A stretch of DNA of 41,446 nt from an uncultured Sutterella sp. (GTDB lineage Bacteria; Pseudomonadota; Gammaproteobacteria; Burkholderiales; Burkholderiaceae_F), in the NCBI GenBank assembly GCA_937943605.1, contig CALEAW010000067.1:1-41446 (forward strand). The letters are read 5' to 3'. The position numbers and the translations under genes were made by a program. Numbering within the stretch: the first letter of the stretch is position 1; each line of letters opens with the position of its first letter. This document shows positions 16,091 to 22,935 of this stretch, one piece after another. Under the pieces are notes generated by a model. It was not told where the DNA came from. It did no database searches and was given only the letters and a program-made list of their open reading frames with translations.

Positions 16091-18454
16091 ATGTCCATAT
16101 TGATTCTTTCTGTACCTGCCATGTGTTGCCCTGCCGAAGGAGGCCCGATTGAACGCGCCTTACTGGCTATGGACCGTGTTTCTCATGTCTCCATTGACTA
16201 TGGCACACGCACTGTACAAGTGACACACACACTCGAGGATACATCTGTCATTACGGATGCCCTGTTGAAATTGGGTTTACCTGCCGATGTGATTTCATCT
16301 GGCTCACACCGCATTGTTCTTAGTGTGCCAGAGATGGACTGCCCCGTTGAAGCAGGCGAAATTCAAAAAGCGTTTGCTGAAGACGACATTCTTGGCGCCG
16401 ATCTTAACGTCATGAACCGCACCGTAACGCTGACGGGTGACGATGCCCTTGAAGCACGCGCCATTGCCGCCATTGAGCGTTGTGGCTATAGTGCTCGCCC
16501 TGTTTCCGCGACCCCTAAAGCCATCGAAAACGCGCCTATCCCATGGACACTCTATATCGGCGCTTTAATCATGGCCCTCCTTTCCGAGGGCATTGAATTA
16601 TTTGCTGAATATCGCCCAGATAGCTTACCGATTGGTCACGAAATTGCCGACATGTTGACCTTAGGTCTTGCGCTGATTGCGATTCTCATGTCCGGGATTA
16701 CCACCTTTAAAAACGGGCTCGTTGCTGTTCTTCACGGTAACCTCAACATGAATGCCTTAATGGCTGTAGCAGTCATAGGCGGTGTTCTCATTGGCGCCTG
16801 GCCTGAAGCGGCGATGGTGATGGTGCTATTCCAGATTTCTGAGGCCATTGAACAGCTTTCGATGACGAAAGCGCGCCGTTCAATTCGCGACTTGATGAGC
16901 GTAGCCCCAGAAACCGCTGATGTTCGTAACGGCAATACGTTTACGGCTGTCCCCGCGGCTGAAGTGGGCATTGGTGCCGTCGTTCGTGTAAGCCCCGGCG
17001 ACCGTGTGCCATTAGACGGTCGTATTGTGCGCGGCCACACGGCGCTAGACCAATCAATGGTGACTGGCGAAAGCATGCCAGCCGAAAAAGGCGAAGGCGA
17101 CACGGTTTGGTCTGGGACGGTGAACCTTACTTCTACCATTGAAATCATCGTTACGGCACCTGCCTCTGAAAGTCTGACGGCACGCATCATTGATGCGGTT
17201 GAAAATGCGCAAGCGACCAAATCGCCCGTGCAACGCTTCGTTGATCGCTTTGCCCAGATCTATACACCCATCGTCTTTGCCGTGGCACTCGCAACGGCCA
17301 TCATTCCGTCACTCATGACCGGTGACTGGGGCACCTGGATTTATCGTGCGCTTTGCTTATTAGTGATAGCTTGTCCGTGCGCTTTGGTGATTTCGACACC
17401 TGTTACTATTGTGTCGGCCTTGGCCACTGCCACCCGTTGCGGTCTCCTCATTAAGGGCGGCCTCTATCTTGAACAGGCACGTCACCTTAAGCACGTCGGT
17501 TTAGATAAGACGGGGACTTTGACGCGTGGCGAACCCGCCGTCGCTGGCGTTACCTATTTGATGACCTTTGACGAAAAGCTCACGGGTGCTTTGGCAACGA
17601 GCCTTGCAGCCATGAACCGCCATCCTTTATCTCAGGCGATTGCCCGCTGGGGTCAGGCGCAACATCTACCCACCTACTCGGTTGACGGCTTTACGGCGTT
17701 GCCGGGCGCAGGGGTTGAAGGTCGTATCGAAAAAGGCATGGTGCGCTTAGTGAACTTGCGTTGGCTCGAAGCGCAGGGTTTAGCCGATAATGACGTTCGT
17801 CAGGCCTTCGAAACCTACACGAAGCAAGGCATGTCCACCGTAGCGCTCGCAGATACCTTTGGTGTACAAGCTGTCTTTGGTCTTGAAGACGTCATCAAAG
17901 AAGACACGGTTGACGGCCTTCGTCAGCTCGAAGCGGTTGGCTTGACGCCTTGGCTTTTAACGGGTGACCATGAAGCGGCCACGCAATCCTTAGCCAAAAA
18001 GGTGGGTTTAACGCACGTGGCAGCAGACCTCTTGCCTGACGACAAGCTCGCCAAAATCGAAGGCCTTCAAAAAGACGGTCTCACGGCGATGGTGGGTGAT
18101 GGCATCAACGATGCACCAGCCCTTGCACGCAGTGATATCGGGATTGCCATGGGCATTCGTGGGACAGATAGCGCGATTGAAGCGGCACACGTGGCTGTCA
18201 TGGATGACAAGATTTCGTCCATTGCCACCCTGGTGCGACTCTCTCACATGACGCATGATGTGCTTGTTCAAAACATCATTTTTGCGATTGGCGTCAAGGT
18301 GGTCTTTGCCCTCCTTGCACTCTCTGGCCTTGCCACTATGTGGATGGCGGTCTTTGCAGACACGGGCACTTGCCTGATCGTGGTCGCAAACGCCATGCGT
18401 ATGCTTAGAGCGAAACCTAAGCTCGATCGTATGGCTGAAGAAGCCCGCAACTAA
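16091..18454 (+). CDS. Cd/Zn/Pb-exporting P1B-type ATPase
   Basis: An inner-membrane pump that uses ATP to expel divalent soft metals (ZntA/CadA group). The start is placed at 16091, giving 787 residues, because the upstream in-frame ATG (16037) falls in the -10 element. Two N-terminal metal domains are visible: a variant with CCPAE (C12-C13) and one with MDCPVE (C84). Then come membrane helices, the transport motif ACPCALVISTP (C428, C430, typical of Zn/Cd/Pb pumps), phosphorylation site DKTGTLTRG (D472), the HP motif NRHPLSQA, and GDGINDAPALARSD. The divergent MerR-family gene is the evident regulator. The CCxxE motif is known in Cd/Pb/Zn ATPases. Confidence 0.9.
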   Translation: MSILILSVPAMCCPAEGGPIERALLAMDRVSHVSIDYGTRTVQVTHTLEDTSVITDALLKLGLPADVISSGSHRIVLSVPEMDCPVEAGEIQKAFAEDDILGADLNVMNRTVTLTGDDALEARAIAAIERCGYSARPVSATPKAIENAPIPWTLYIGALIMALLSEGIELFAEYRPDSLPIGHEIADMLTLGLALIAILMSGITTFKNGLVAVLHGNLNMNALMAVAVIGGVLIGAWPEAAMVMVLFQISEAIEQLSMTKARRSIRDLMSVAPETADVRNGNTFTAVPAAEVGIGAVVRVSPGDRVPLDGRIVRGHTALDQSMVTGESMPAEKGEGDTVWSGTVNLTSTIEIIVTAPASESLTARIIDAVENAQATKSPVQRFVDRFAQIYTPIVFAVALATAIIPSLMTGDWGTWIYRALCLLVIACPCALVISTPVTIVSALATATRCGLLIKGGLYLEQARHLKHVGLDKTGTLTRGEPAVAGVTYLMTFDEKLTGALATSLAAMNRHPLSQAIARWGQAQHLPTYSVDGFTALPGAGVEGRIEKGMVRLVNLRWLEAQGLADNDVRQAFETYTKQGMSTVALADTFGVQAVFGLEDVIKEDTVDGLRQLEAVGLTPWLLTGDHEAATQSLAKKVGLTHVAADLLPDDKLAKIEGLQKDGLTAMVGDGINDAPALARSDIGIAMGIRGTDSAIEAAHVAVMDDKISSIATLVRLSHMTHDVLVQNIIFAIGVKVVFALLALSGLATMWMAVFADTGTCLIVVANAMRMLRAKPKLDRMAEEARN

Positions 18455-18464
18455 AACCCTTCTG

Positions 18465-18500
18465 AAGGCGTCAGATCTATGAAAGAGATGACGCCTTTTT
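18465..18500 (+). terminator. Intrinsic terminator of the Cd/Zn ATPase gene
   Basis: AAGGCGTCA (18465-18473) pairs with TGACGCCTT (18489-18497), followed by a T-run. Confidence 0.85.
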
Positions 18501-18589
18501 CGTAGCCACTTGAAACAGTTGAGTCCGCAAAAATATCGCCAGTCGCGTTATGCTTAAGAGAGTCCTTATTCCTTTTGATGCGTCTAGCC

Positions 18590-19165
18590 ATGACTGATCC
18601 GAACCACCTTGAACCCAAAAATGGGGATTTTGTTGCCTATCTTGATCGACTTCAAGAGAATTCGCTCGAGGCTTTGCGTCAAGCTAATCAAGAATCGTTA
18701 ACGCATCCTGTCAGCATGCCTGATAGTGCGCAAGGCGACGTTGACCTAAAGAAAATCGCCGCTGAATTACGTCAACGCATTGAAGCGGATCGTGAGACGC
18801 AAGGACTTTCGTTACCTCAAACGCCAGTCGACACACCGGCCATCAACGTGCCCCCCGTGACACCCAACAAGCCTCAAGAACATATCTCTGTCAGTGAGTC
18901 TTTTCGTCGTGACCATCATTGGGGCTCACGCAAGGGAAGCTCGAGCATCTCTTCGACGACGACCACCACAACACCTACGCCAACGCCTCAACGCCGTCGG
19001 TCTAACAAATCTTTCATGATGTTTTTAGGCAATAGCCTCATGATGTTTGGCGTTTTCTTATCGATCGTTTTCACTAACGAAGAGATGGACGCTTTGATTG
19101 GCCCCGCCATCATGATGGCAATCATTGGCTTCATCGTGACAAAGATCGCCGCAGCGCGTCACTAA
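18590..19165 (+). CDS. Hypothetical protein with two C-terminal membrane segments
   Basis: No family recognised. From the ATG at 18590 the product is 191 residues; ATG 18578 and TTG 18575 are also in frame, and none has a good ribosome site. The N-terminal 140 residues are hydrophilic and probably partly disordered (Ser/Thr/Pro-rich stretch with runs of SST and TPTPTP about 118-135), then basic RRRSNK and two helices (about 143-163 and 170-188). It could be a tail-anchored or membrane-tethered protein facing the cytoplasm. It is a single gene between terminators. Confidence 0.6.
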   Translation: MTDPNHLEPKNGDFVAYLDRLQENSLEALRQANQESLTHPVSMPDSAQGDVDLKKIAAELRQRIEADRETQGLSLPQTPVDTPAINVPPVTPNKPQEHISVSESFRRDHHWGSRKGSSSISSTTTTTTPTPTPQRRRSNKSFMMFLGNSLMMFGVFLSIVFTNEEMDALIGPAIMMAIIGFIVTKIAAARH

Positions 19166-19195
19166 AGTGCCTGATCATCACATTCATCATAAGCA

Positions 19196-19227
19196 AAACG
19201 GGATCGCACTGCGTCGATCCCGTTTTT
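19196..19227. terminator. Bidirectional intrinsic terminator
   Basis: AACGGGATCG (19197-19206) pairs with CGATCCCGTT (19215-19224), with an A-run before and T-run after. It separates the convergent hypothetical and mazG-like genes. Confidence 0.85.
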
Positions 19228-19231
19228 GGCC

Positions 19232-20053
19232 TTAACGATCTAAGGCAGCTAAGCGCGTCAATGCTCGCTCAATGAGTCCAGACTTGACAGCACGCTCAAA
19301 TCGCCCTGTGGTTGCTCGCGCTTCACGCACCACAATCGTTAGCAAAGCCACAATGCCACGTGCATCTAAGCACGACACATCAAGGTCGTCAGTGACTTTC
19401 AAGACACCCTCACGCGCCAAAGTGAGGACAGCTTGCGGATCTTCAACAAGTGAGACAGCCTGCCAAAAGGCGGCCGTAGCTCTTGAATTCACCAAAAAGC
19501 GTTCGCCACCAGCACGGGTATACCACTCGCCAACATTCGCGTCCGACGTCAATTCAGGCAAAAAGCGCGTTAAGACGGTCCATTCGGGTTGTTTAGACAC
19601 CGACGACGCGATCGTCCTTGTCGTTGATGGTTGAGATTCAGTTTGCGCCTCATGGTCAAGAGATTGACTCGCAGCTTTCGCTCGGGCTTCTGCCTTGAGT
19701 CGCTCGTAATCACCCGTCAAGCCTTTGACCTTGTCGACGGGATAGCGTTCGATATTTTTGTCGAGCTTCGCGTTCACGATCTCGTCCATCGAAAGCCCTA
19801 ATCTGTCACTCAGCAAAGCGGCATAGATGAGCACATCCGCCAACTCTTCAGCCATGGCCTCACGCTTATGCGCGACCTCAGTATCACACCCCGACCATTG
19901 AAAGAGTTCAAGTAATTCACTGGCCTCTAAAGATAAAGAAATCGATAAATCTTTCGGATTGTGAAAGGGCGCCCAATCGCGATCATCACGAAAACGGCGA
20001 ATACGTGCCAATGTGTCTTCTGAGAGACCCTTAAATCGTGTCGAATTTGCCAT
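19232..20053 (-). CDS. MazG-type nucleotide pyrophosphohydrolase with extra C-terminal domain
   Basis: Residues about 1-115 form a MazG/dCTP-pyrophosphatase-like domain with the metal motif E43-A-S-E46 and E70-x-x-D73 (SLEASELLELFQW, EELADVLIY) and the NIERYPVDKVKG ending, predicted to hydrolyse (d)NTPs to monophosphates. After a linker (about 120-155), residues 156-273 form a second domain (LTRFLPEL, VGEWYTR, then an Arg-rich helical end) that resembles DUF6508-type domains; this is a weak recollection. The start at 20053 is chosen because CGGA lies 6 nt upstream; ATG 20059 and TTG 20068 are alternatives. The two-domain form is longer than ordinary small MazG proteins. Confidence 0.75.
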   Translation of the reverse strand: MANSTRFKGLSEDTLARIRRFRDDRDWAPFHNPKDLSISLSLEASELLELFQWSGCDTEVAHKREAMAEELADVLIYAALLSDRLGLSMDEIVNAKLDKNIERYPVDKVKGLTGDYERLKAEARAKAASQSLDHEAQTESQPSTTRTIASSVSKQPEWTVLTRFLPELTSDANVGEWYTRAGGERFLVNSRATAAFWQAVSLVEDPQAVLTLAREGVLKVTDDLDVSCLDARGIVALLTIVVREARATTGRFERAVKSGLIERALTRLAALDR

Positions 20054-20073
20054 GTTCATTCCGTTCAAACGAA

Positions 20074-20105
20074 TGGCCTACGAGATGGCGTCACCTCGTA
20101 GGCCA
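20074..20105 (-). terminator. Strong hairpin between the 20121 gene and the mazG-like gene
   Basis: TGGCCTACGAG (20074-20084) and CTCGTAGGCCA (20095-20105) make a perfect 11-bp stem with a 10-nt loop. The T content after it on the minus strand is modest, so it may terminate incompletely. Confidence 0.65.
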
Positions 20106-20120
20106 AGGATTTTGTGCTAC

Positions 20121-21479
20121 TTAATGCTCAAGCACCATAAGTGCTTCAACCGTATTGTCTTCACGCATGCGAACAGCGTAGCGACGAGGACGGCCTTGCA
20201 AAATCAAGTAATGATCAATCGCTGTCTGCAAGCGTTCAACGTCCGTCTTTAAGCGAGCAACCGATTCATCGTGAGCTTGCCCCAATAGGTCAGCGTCGCG
20301 CTTCACTTGCCCAGCCAAATCCATCGCGGGCGCATTCATCGTACGCCCTTGCACTTCCATCGCAGCGTACACGATGTGGCGAGCCTTATCGAGTAAAGCG
20401 TGAACATCGGGGAACTTTTCGACATTACGCGCAATGTAGGTCGAGCAATGCATCCCGTGTAGATAATTGTCGCCGCTCACCACACGAATCACAGCGAGCG
20501 TACGCAAATAAAGCACCGCCAGTTCACGCTCTAAGATGTACGGAATACAAGTCGTCAAAGCGACGTCCGCTTCTTCAGGCGTTTTCATATTCTTTTCGAG
20601 CGTTGCTAAACTTTCGTCAATACGACGATTAATGGCGTACATCTCTTGCGCCAACTTGTCGGTTCGTTCACTACGTTCTTGCGCCTGCCCTTCGCCAGCG
20701 CCCAAACGACGTACGTCACGCACTAAATCAAAGAGTGCATCCCAACGCTGATCCCAAGCTAAACCTTCAACGGCGGTCACTAAGAGTTTGACACGTGGCA
20801 GTAATTGACGAACGCCATTGAGTTCTTCTTCAAGTAAGCCATCGAGCTCATGCTTTTTGTCCGTCGGATCACACATCATCCACAGCTGTGTGACGTGTGG
20901 GAAGGCGCCATACTCATGGTCTTCAACCGTCATCGGACGACCTAAAGCCTGTGCATTGTCGCCTAACGCAATCACTTGCAAATCATTAGACGTCGCATTG
21001 GGGTGAGGCATAAAACCAGAGCGCAACGCATCCCCAATCATCTTCGAAAAGTTGAGCGAATAAATATGGCGACTTAAACCATCGCCTGGTTCATTTTCAA
21101 GCGTACAGTTACGCGCAAAGAGCGCATTGAGCGTCTTCAACTCTTCTTCGGGCACGGGCAACGTCCGGTAATGCTCTTCGTCAATATCAAGCGAACGTTG
21201 CACAAAAAGATCTGCAGCCGTCACGCTCCCCTCAAGCGTCGTAAAAGCGAGCATCGAAGGACGCGTCACGCCAACAACAGGTCCACGCTTCACAGGTTCG
21301 GGGGCTGGCTTTACCTCGGGTTGCGGCATCTTAGGAGCTGTCGGACGTGCGCCCACGCGATCGATCGTACGACGCTTCAAGGGCTTAGAACGACGGCGCA
21401 ACGCTTGCCAGGCGGCACCACCACCAAAACCCGCAGCGCACGCAGCGATCAGCAACCAGGTCAAAATTTCATTATCCAT
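20121..21479 (-). CDS. Membrane-anchored hypothetical protein
   Basis: Not recognised. From the ATG at 21479 the product is 452 residues: MDNEILTWLLIAACAAGFGG begins with one membrane helix, then a basic stretch (RRRSKPLKRR), a Pro-rich linker (about 48-68), and a large, mostly helical cytoplasmic region rich in charged residues with possible coiled coil around 245-290. The region near 330-370 has CIPYILERELAVLYL and GDNYLHGMHCSTYIARN. No enzymatic motif is evident. The longer in-frame start at 21554 would add 25 polar residues before the helix and is less likely. It is a single gene, divergent from the aldo/keto reductase. Confidence 0.65.
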   Translation of the reverse strand: MDNEILTWLLIAACAAGFGGGAAWQALRRRSKPLKRRTIDRVGARPTAPKMPQPEVKPAPEPVKRGPVVGVTRPSMLAFTTLEGSVTAADLFVQRSLDIDEEHYRTLPVPEEELKTLNALFARNCTLENEPGDGLSRHIYSLNFSKMIGDALRSGFMPHPNATSNDLQVIALGDNAQALGRPMTVEDHEYGAFPHVTQLWMMCDPTDKKHELDGLLEEELNGVRQLLPRVKLLVTAVEGLAWDQRWDALFDLVRDVRRLGAGEGQAQERSERTDKLAQEMYAINRRIDESLATLEKNMKTPEEADVALTTCIPYILERELAVLYLRTLAVIRVVSGDNYLHGMHCSTYIARNVEKFPDVHALLDKARHIVYAAMEVQGRTMNAPAMDLAGQVKRDADLLGQAHDESVARLKTDVERLQTAIDHYLILQGRPRRYAVRMREDNTVEALMVLEH

Positions 21480-21691
21480 AACAAAATCACCACTCAATTC
21501 GGTTCTACCTCGGCATAACGAGGTCGATTCAGGCGCTCGGGCCTGAATTTTCATTCGCTATTTTATCGATTTTTGGTCGTTTTAAGGTATAGGTACTGGT
21601 TGCTCGACGAGCTTTTTTCTCCTTTTCGACTTTTATCAATACATTTTTTTGAGCGCTCCTCTACAATACTTTGAATCAGATTTATTAGCGA

Positions 21692-21715
21692 TTGATAACT
21701 TGACTGAGTTATCAA
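21692..21715 (+). promoter_or_regulatory. Inverted repeat just upstream of the aldo/keto reductase
   Basis: TTGATAACT and AGTTATCAA are perfect 9-bp arms with a 6-bp centre, ending 6 bp before the ribosome site. A TACAAT (21662-21667) could be the -10, placing the dyad in the early transcript. It could be a repressor operator or an RNA hairpin. Confidence 0.45.
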
Positions 21716-21733
21716 CATCACAGGAGACGTTCC

Positions 21734-22588
21734 GTGTTCTCGTCCTTTGACGACAAACTTGAACTTACGAATGGCGTTCAAATCCCTTGTATGGGCTTTG
21801 GCACTTGGCAAGTGCCCAACGATAGTAGCCTTGAAAACGCCGTATCTTCTTCTTTGCAGCTCGGTTATCGCCTCTTTGACACTGCCCAGATCTATGCCAA
21901 CGCAGCGGCGATTGGACACGCTGTTCATGCTAGTGGCATGTCACGCGAACAGGTTTTTATTACGAGCAAAATTTGGGCCTCACACCGTAGCTACGAAGGC
22001 GTGATGACGGCCTTTAAAGACACACTTGAACAACTCAAGACGTCTTATCTCGACATGTTGCTCATTCATTGGCCAGCCGCCCAAGGTGAACCTATGATTT
22101 GGCAAAGTCAAAATGCTGGCACCTGGCGCGCTCTTGAAGACCTTTACAAAGAGCGTTTGGTTCGCGTTATCGGGGTTTCCAACTTCTTGCCGCACCACCT
22201 CGTGCCCCTTTTAGCCCGTGCTCGTATTAAACCCATGGTGAATCAGCTCGAAATTCATCCGGGTCACCCGCAGTTTGCTGCTGTGAATTTCTGCTTTAAG
22301 CATCGCATCGCTGTGCAGGCCTGGAGTCCGTTGGGTCGTGGCACACTCATCCACAATTCGACCATTCGCGATATCGCCGAAGCCCACAATGTGTCACCCG
22401 CACAAGTCGCCCTTCGCTGGAGTCTTCAGCACGGCTTTATGCCCATCGTCAAAGCCTTGACCCTCGAACATCTGATCGAAAACTCGAAGGTGTTTGACTT
22501 TACGTTAACGCCTGAAGACATGGCTCGATTGGATAATCTACCGCCCGTCTCCTTCTCTGGCTTACACCCAGACACGGTCACCTTCTAA
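21734..22588 (+). CDS. Aldo/keto reductase (2,5-diketogluconate reductase-like)
   Basis: A 284-residue NADPH-dependent oxidoreductase of the small-AKR type. The catalytic tetrad is visible as D49 and Y54 (FDTAQIY), K79 (TSKIW) and H112 (LLIHWP). VIGVSNF, NQLEIHPGHPQ, WSPLGRG and the PIVKAL cofactor loop follow in standard order; the usual Ile-Pro-Lys of that loop reads Ile-Val-Lys here. It starts with GTG at 21734, with AGGAG 7 nt upstream. The substrate cannot be told; it is cytosolic and monocistronic. Confidence 0.88.
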   Translation: MFSSFDDKLELTNGVQIPCMGFGTWQVPNDSSLENAVSSSLQLGYRLFDTAQIYANAAAIGHAVHASGMSREQVFITSKIWASHRSYEGVMTAFKDTLEQLKTSYLDMLLIHWPAAQGEPMIWQSQNAGTWRALEDLYKERLVRVIGVSNFLPHHLVPLLARARIKPMVNQLEIHPGHPQFAAVNFCFKHRIAVQAWSPLGRGTLIHNSTIRDIAEAHNVSPAQVALRWSLQHGFMPIVKALTLEHLIENSKVFDFTLTPEDMARLDNLPPVSFSGLHPDTVTF

Positions 22589-22612
22589 CGACATAAAAGA
22601 AGACCAAATCTC

Positions 22613-22643
22613 AAGCAGAGTGAGTTTTTCTCGCTGCTTTTTT
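22613..22643 (+). terminator. Terminator of the aldo/keto reductase gene
   Basis: AAGCAG and CTGCTT plus inner GAG/CTC pair around a T5 loop, with a small internal loop and a T6 run after. Confidence 0.65.
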
Positions 22644-22658
22644 GTTGATACAAGACAC

Positions 22659-22693
22659 GCAAAAGGCTACCTTTCTTCACGAAAAGTAGCCTT
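22659..22693 (-). terminator. Terminator of the copper ATPase gene
   Basis: AAGGCTAC (22663-22670) pairs with GTAGCCTT (22686-22693). On the minus strand it ends in TTTT. Confidence 0.75.
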
Positions 22694-22719
22694 CTCAAGG
22701 AGTAACTACGCCCGAAAAC

Positions 22720-22935
22720 TTATTCGGTTTCGATACCCGTTACCTTAAAGCCCGCGCCCGTCACGACCGCCGAGAGCATCAGATCAGAGACCGACTCAGC
22801 AACCTTGACACGAGCCTGATTCTTTTCAAGGCTCATTTCGACGGCTTCAACGCCTGGCAAAGCCTTCAGCGCTTTTTCAACGGCGGACGTGCAATGACCA
22901 CAATGCATCCCTTCGATATGAATGACCTTATCCAT
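22720..22935 (-). CDS. Internal CopZ-like copper chaperone from an in-frame start within copA
   Basis: Starting at the internal ATG (22933-22935), the 71-residue product MDKVIHIEGMHCGHC... is a complete heavy-metal-associated domain the size of free CopZ chaperones, which carry Cu(I) in the cytoplasm to CopA. A perfect AGGAGG (22942-22947) lies 6 nt before the ATG. In the fused frame these bases encode two consecutive AGG arginines, rare in this window, where CGT/CGC dominate. The reading frame has no stop between the ATPase and the domain. Production of the free form is inferred from the ribosome site. Confidence 0.6.
   Translation of the reverse strand: MDKVIHIEGMHCGHCTSAVEKALKALPGVEAVEMSLEKNQARVKVAESVSDLMLSAVVTGAGFKVTGIETE

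Noticed and set aside
21591..21608. GCTC-GAC-GAGC hairpin followed by T6
   Set aside because: The stem is only 4 bp and there is no plus-strand gene upstream for it to terminate.
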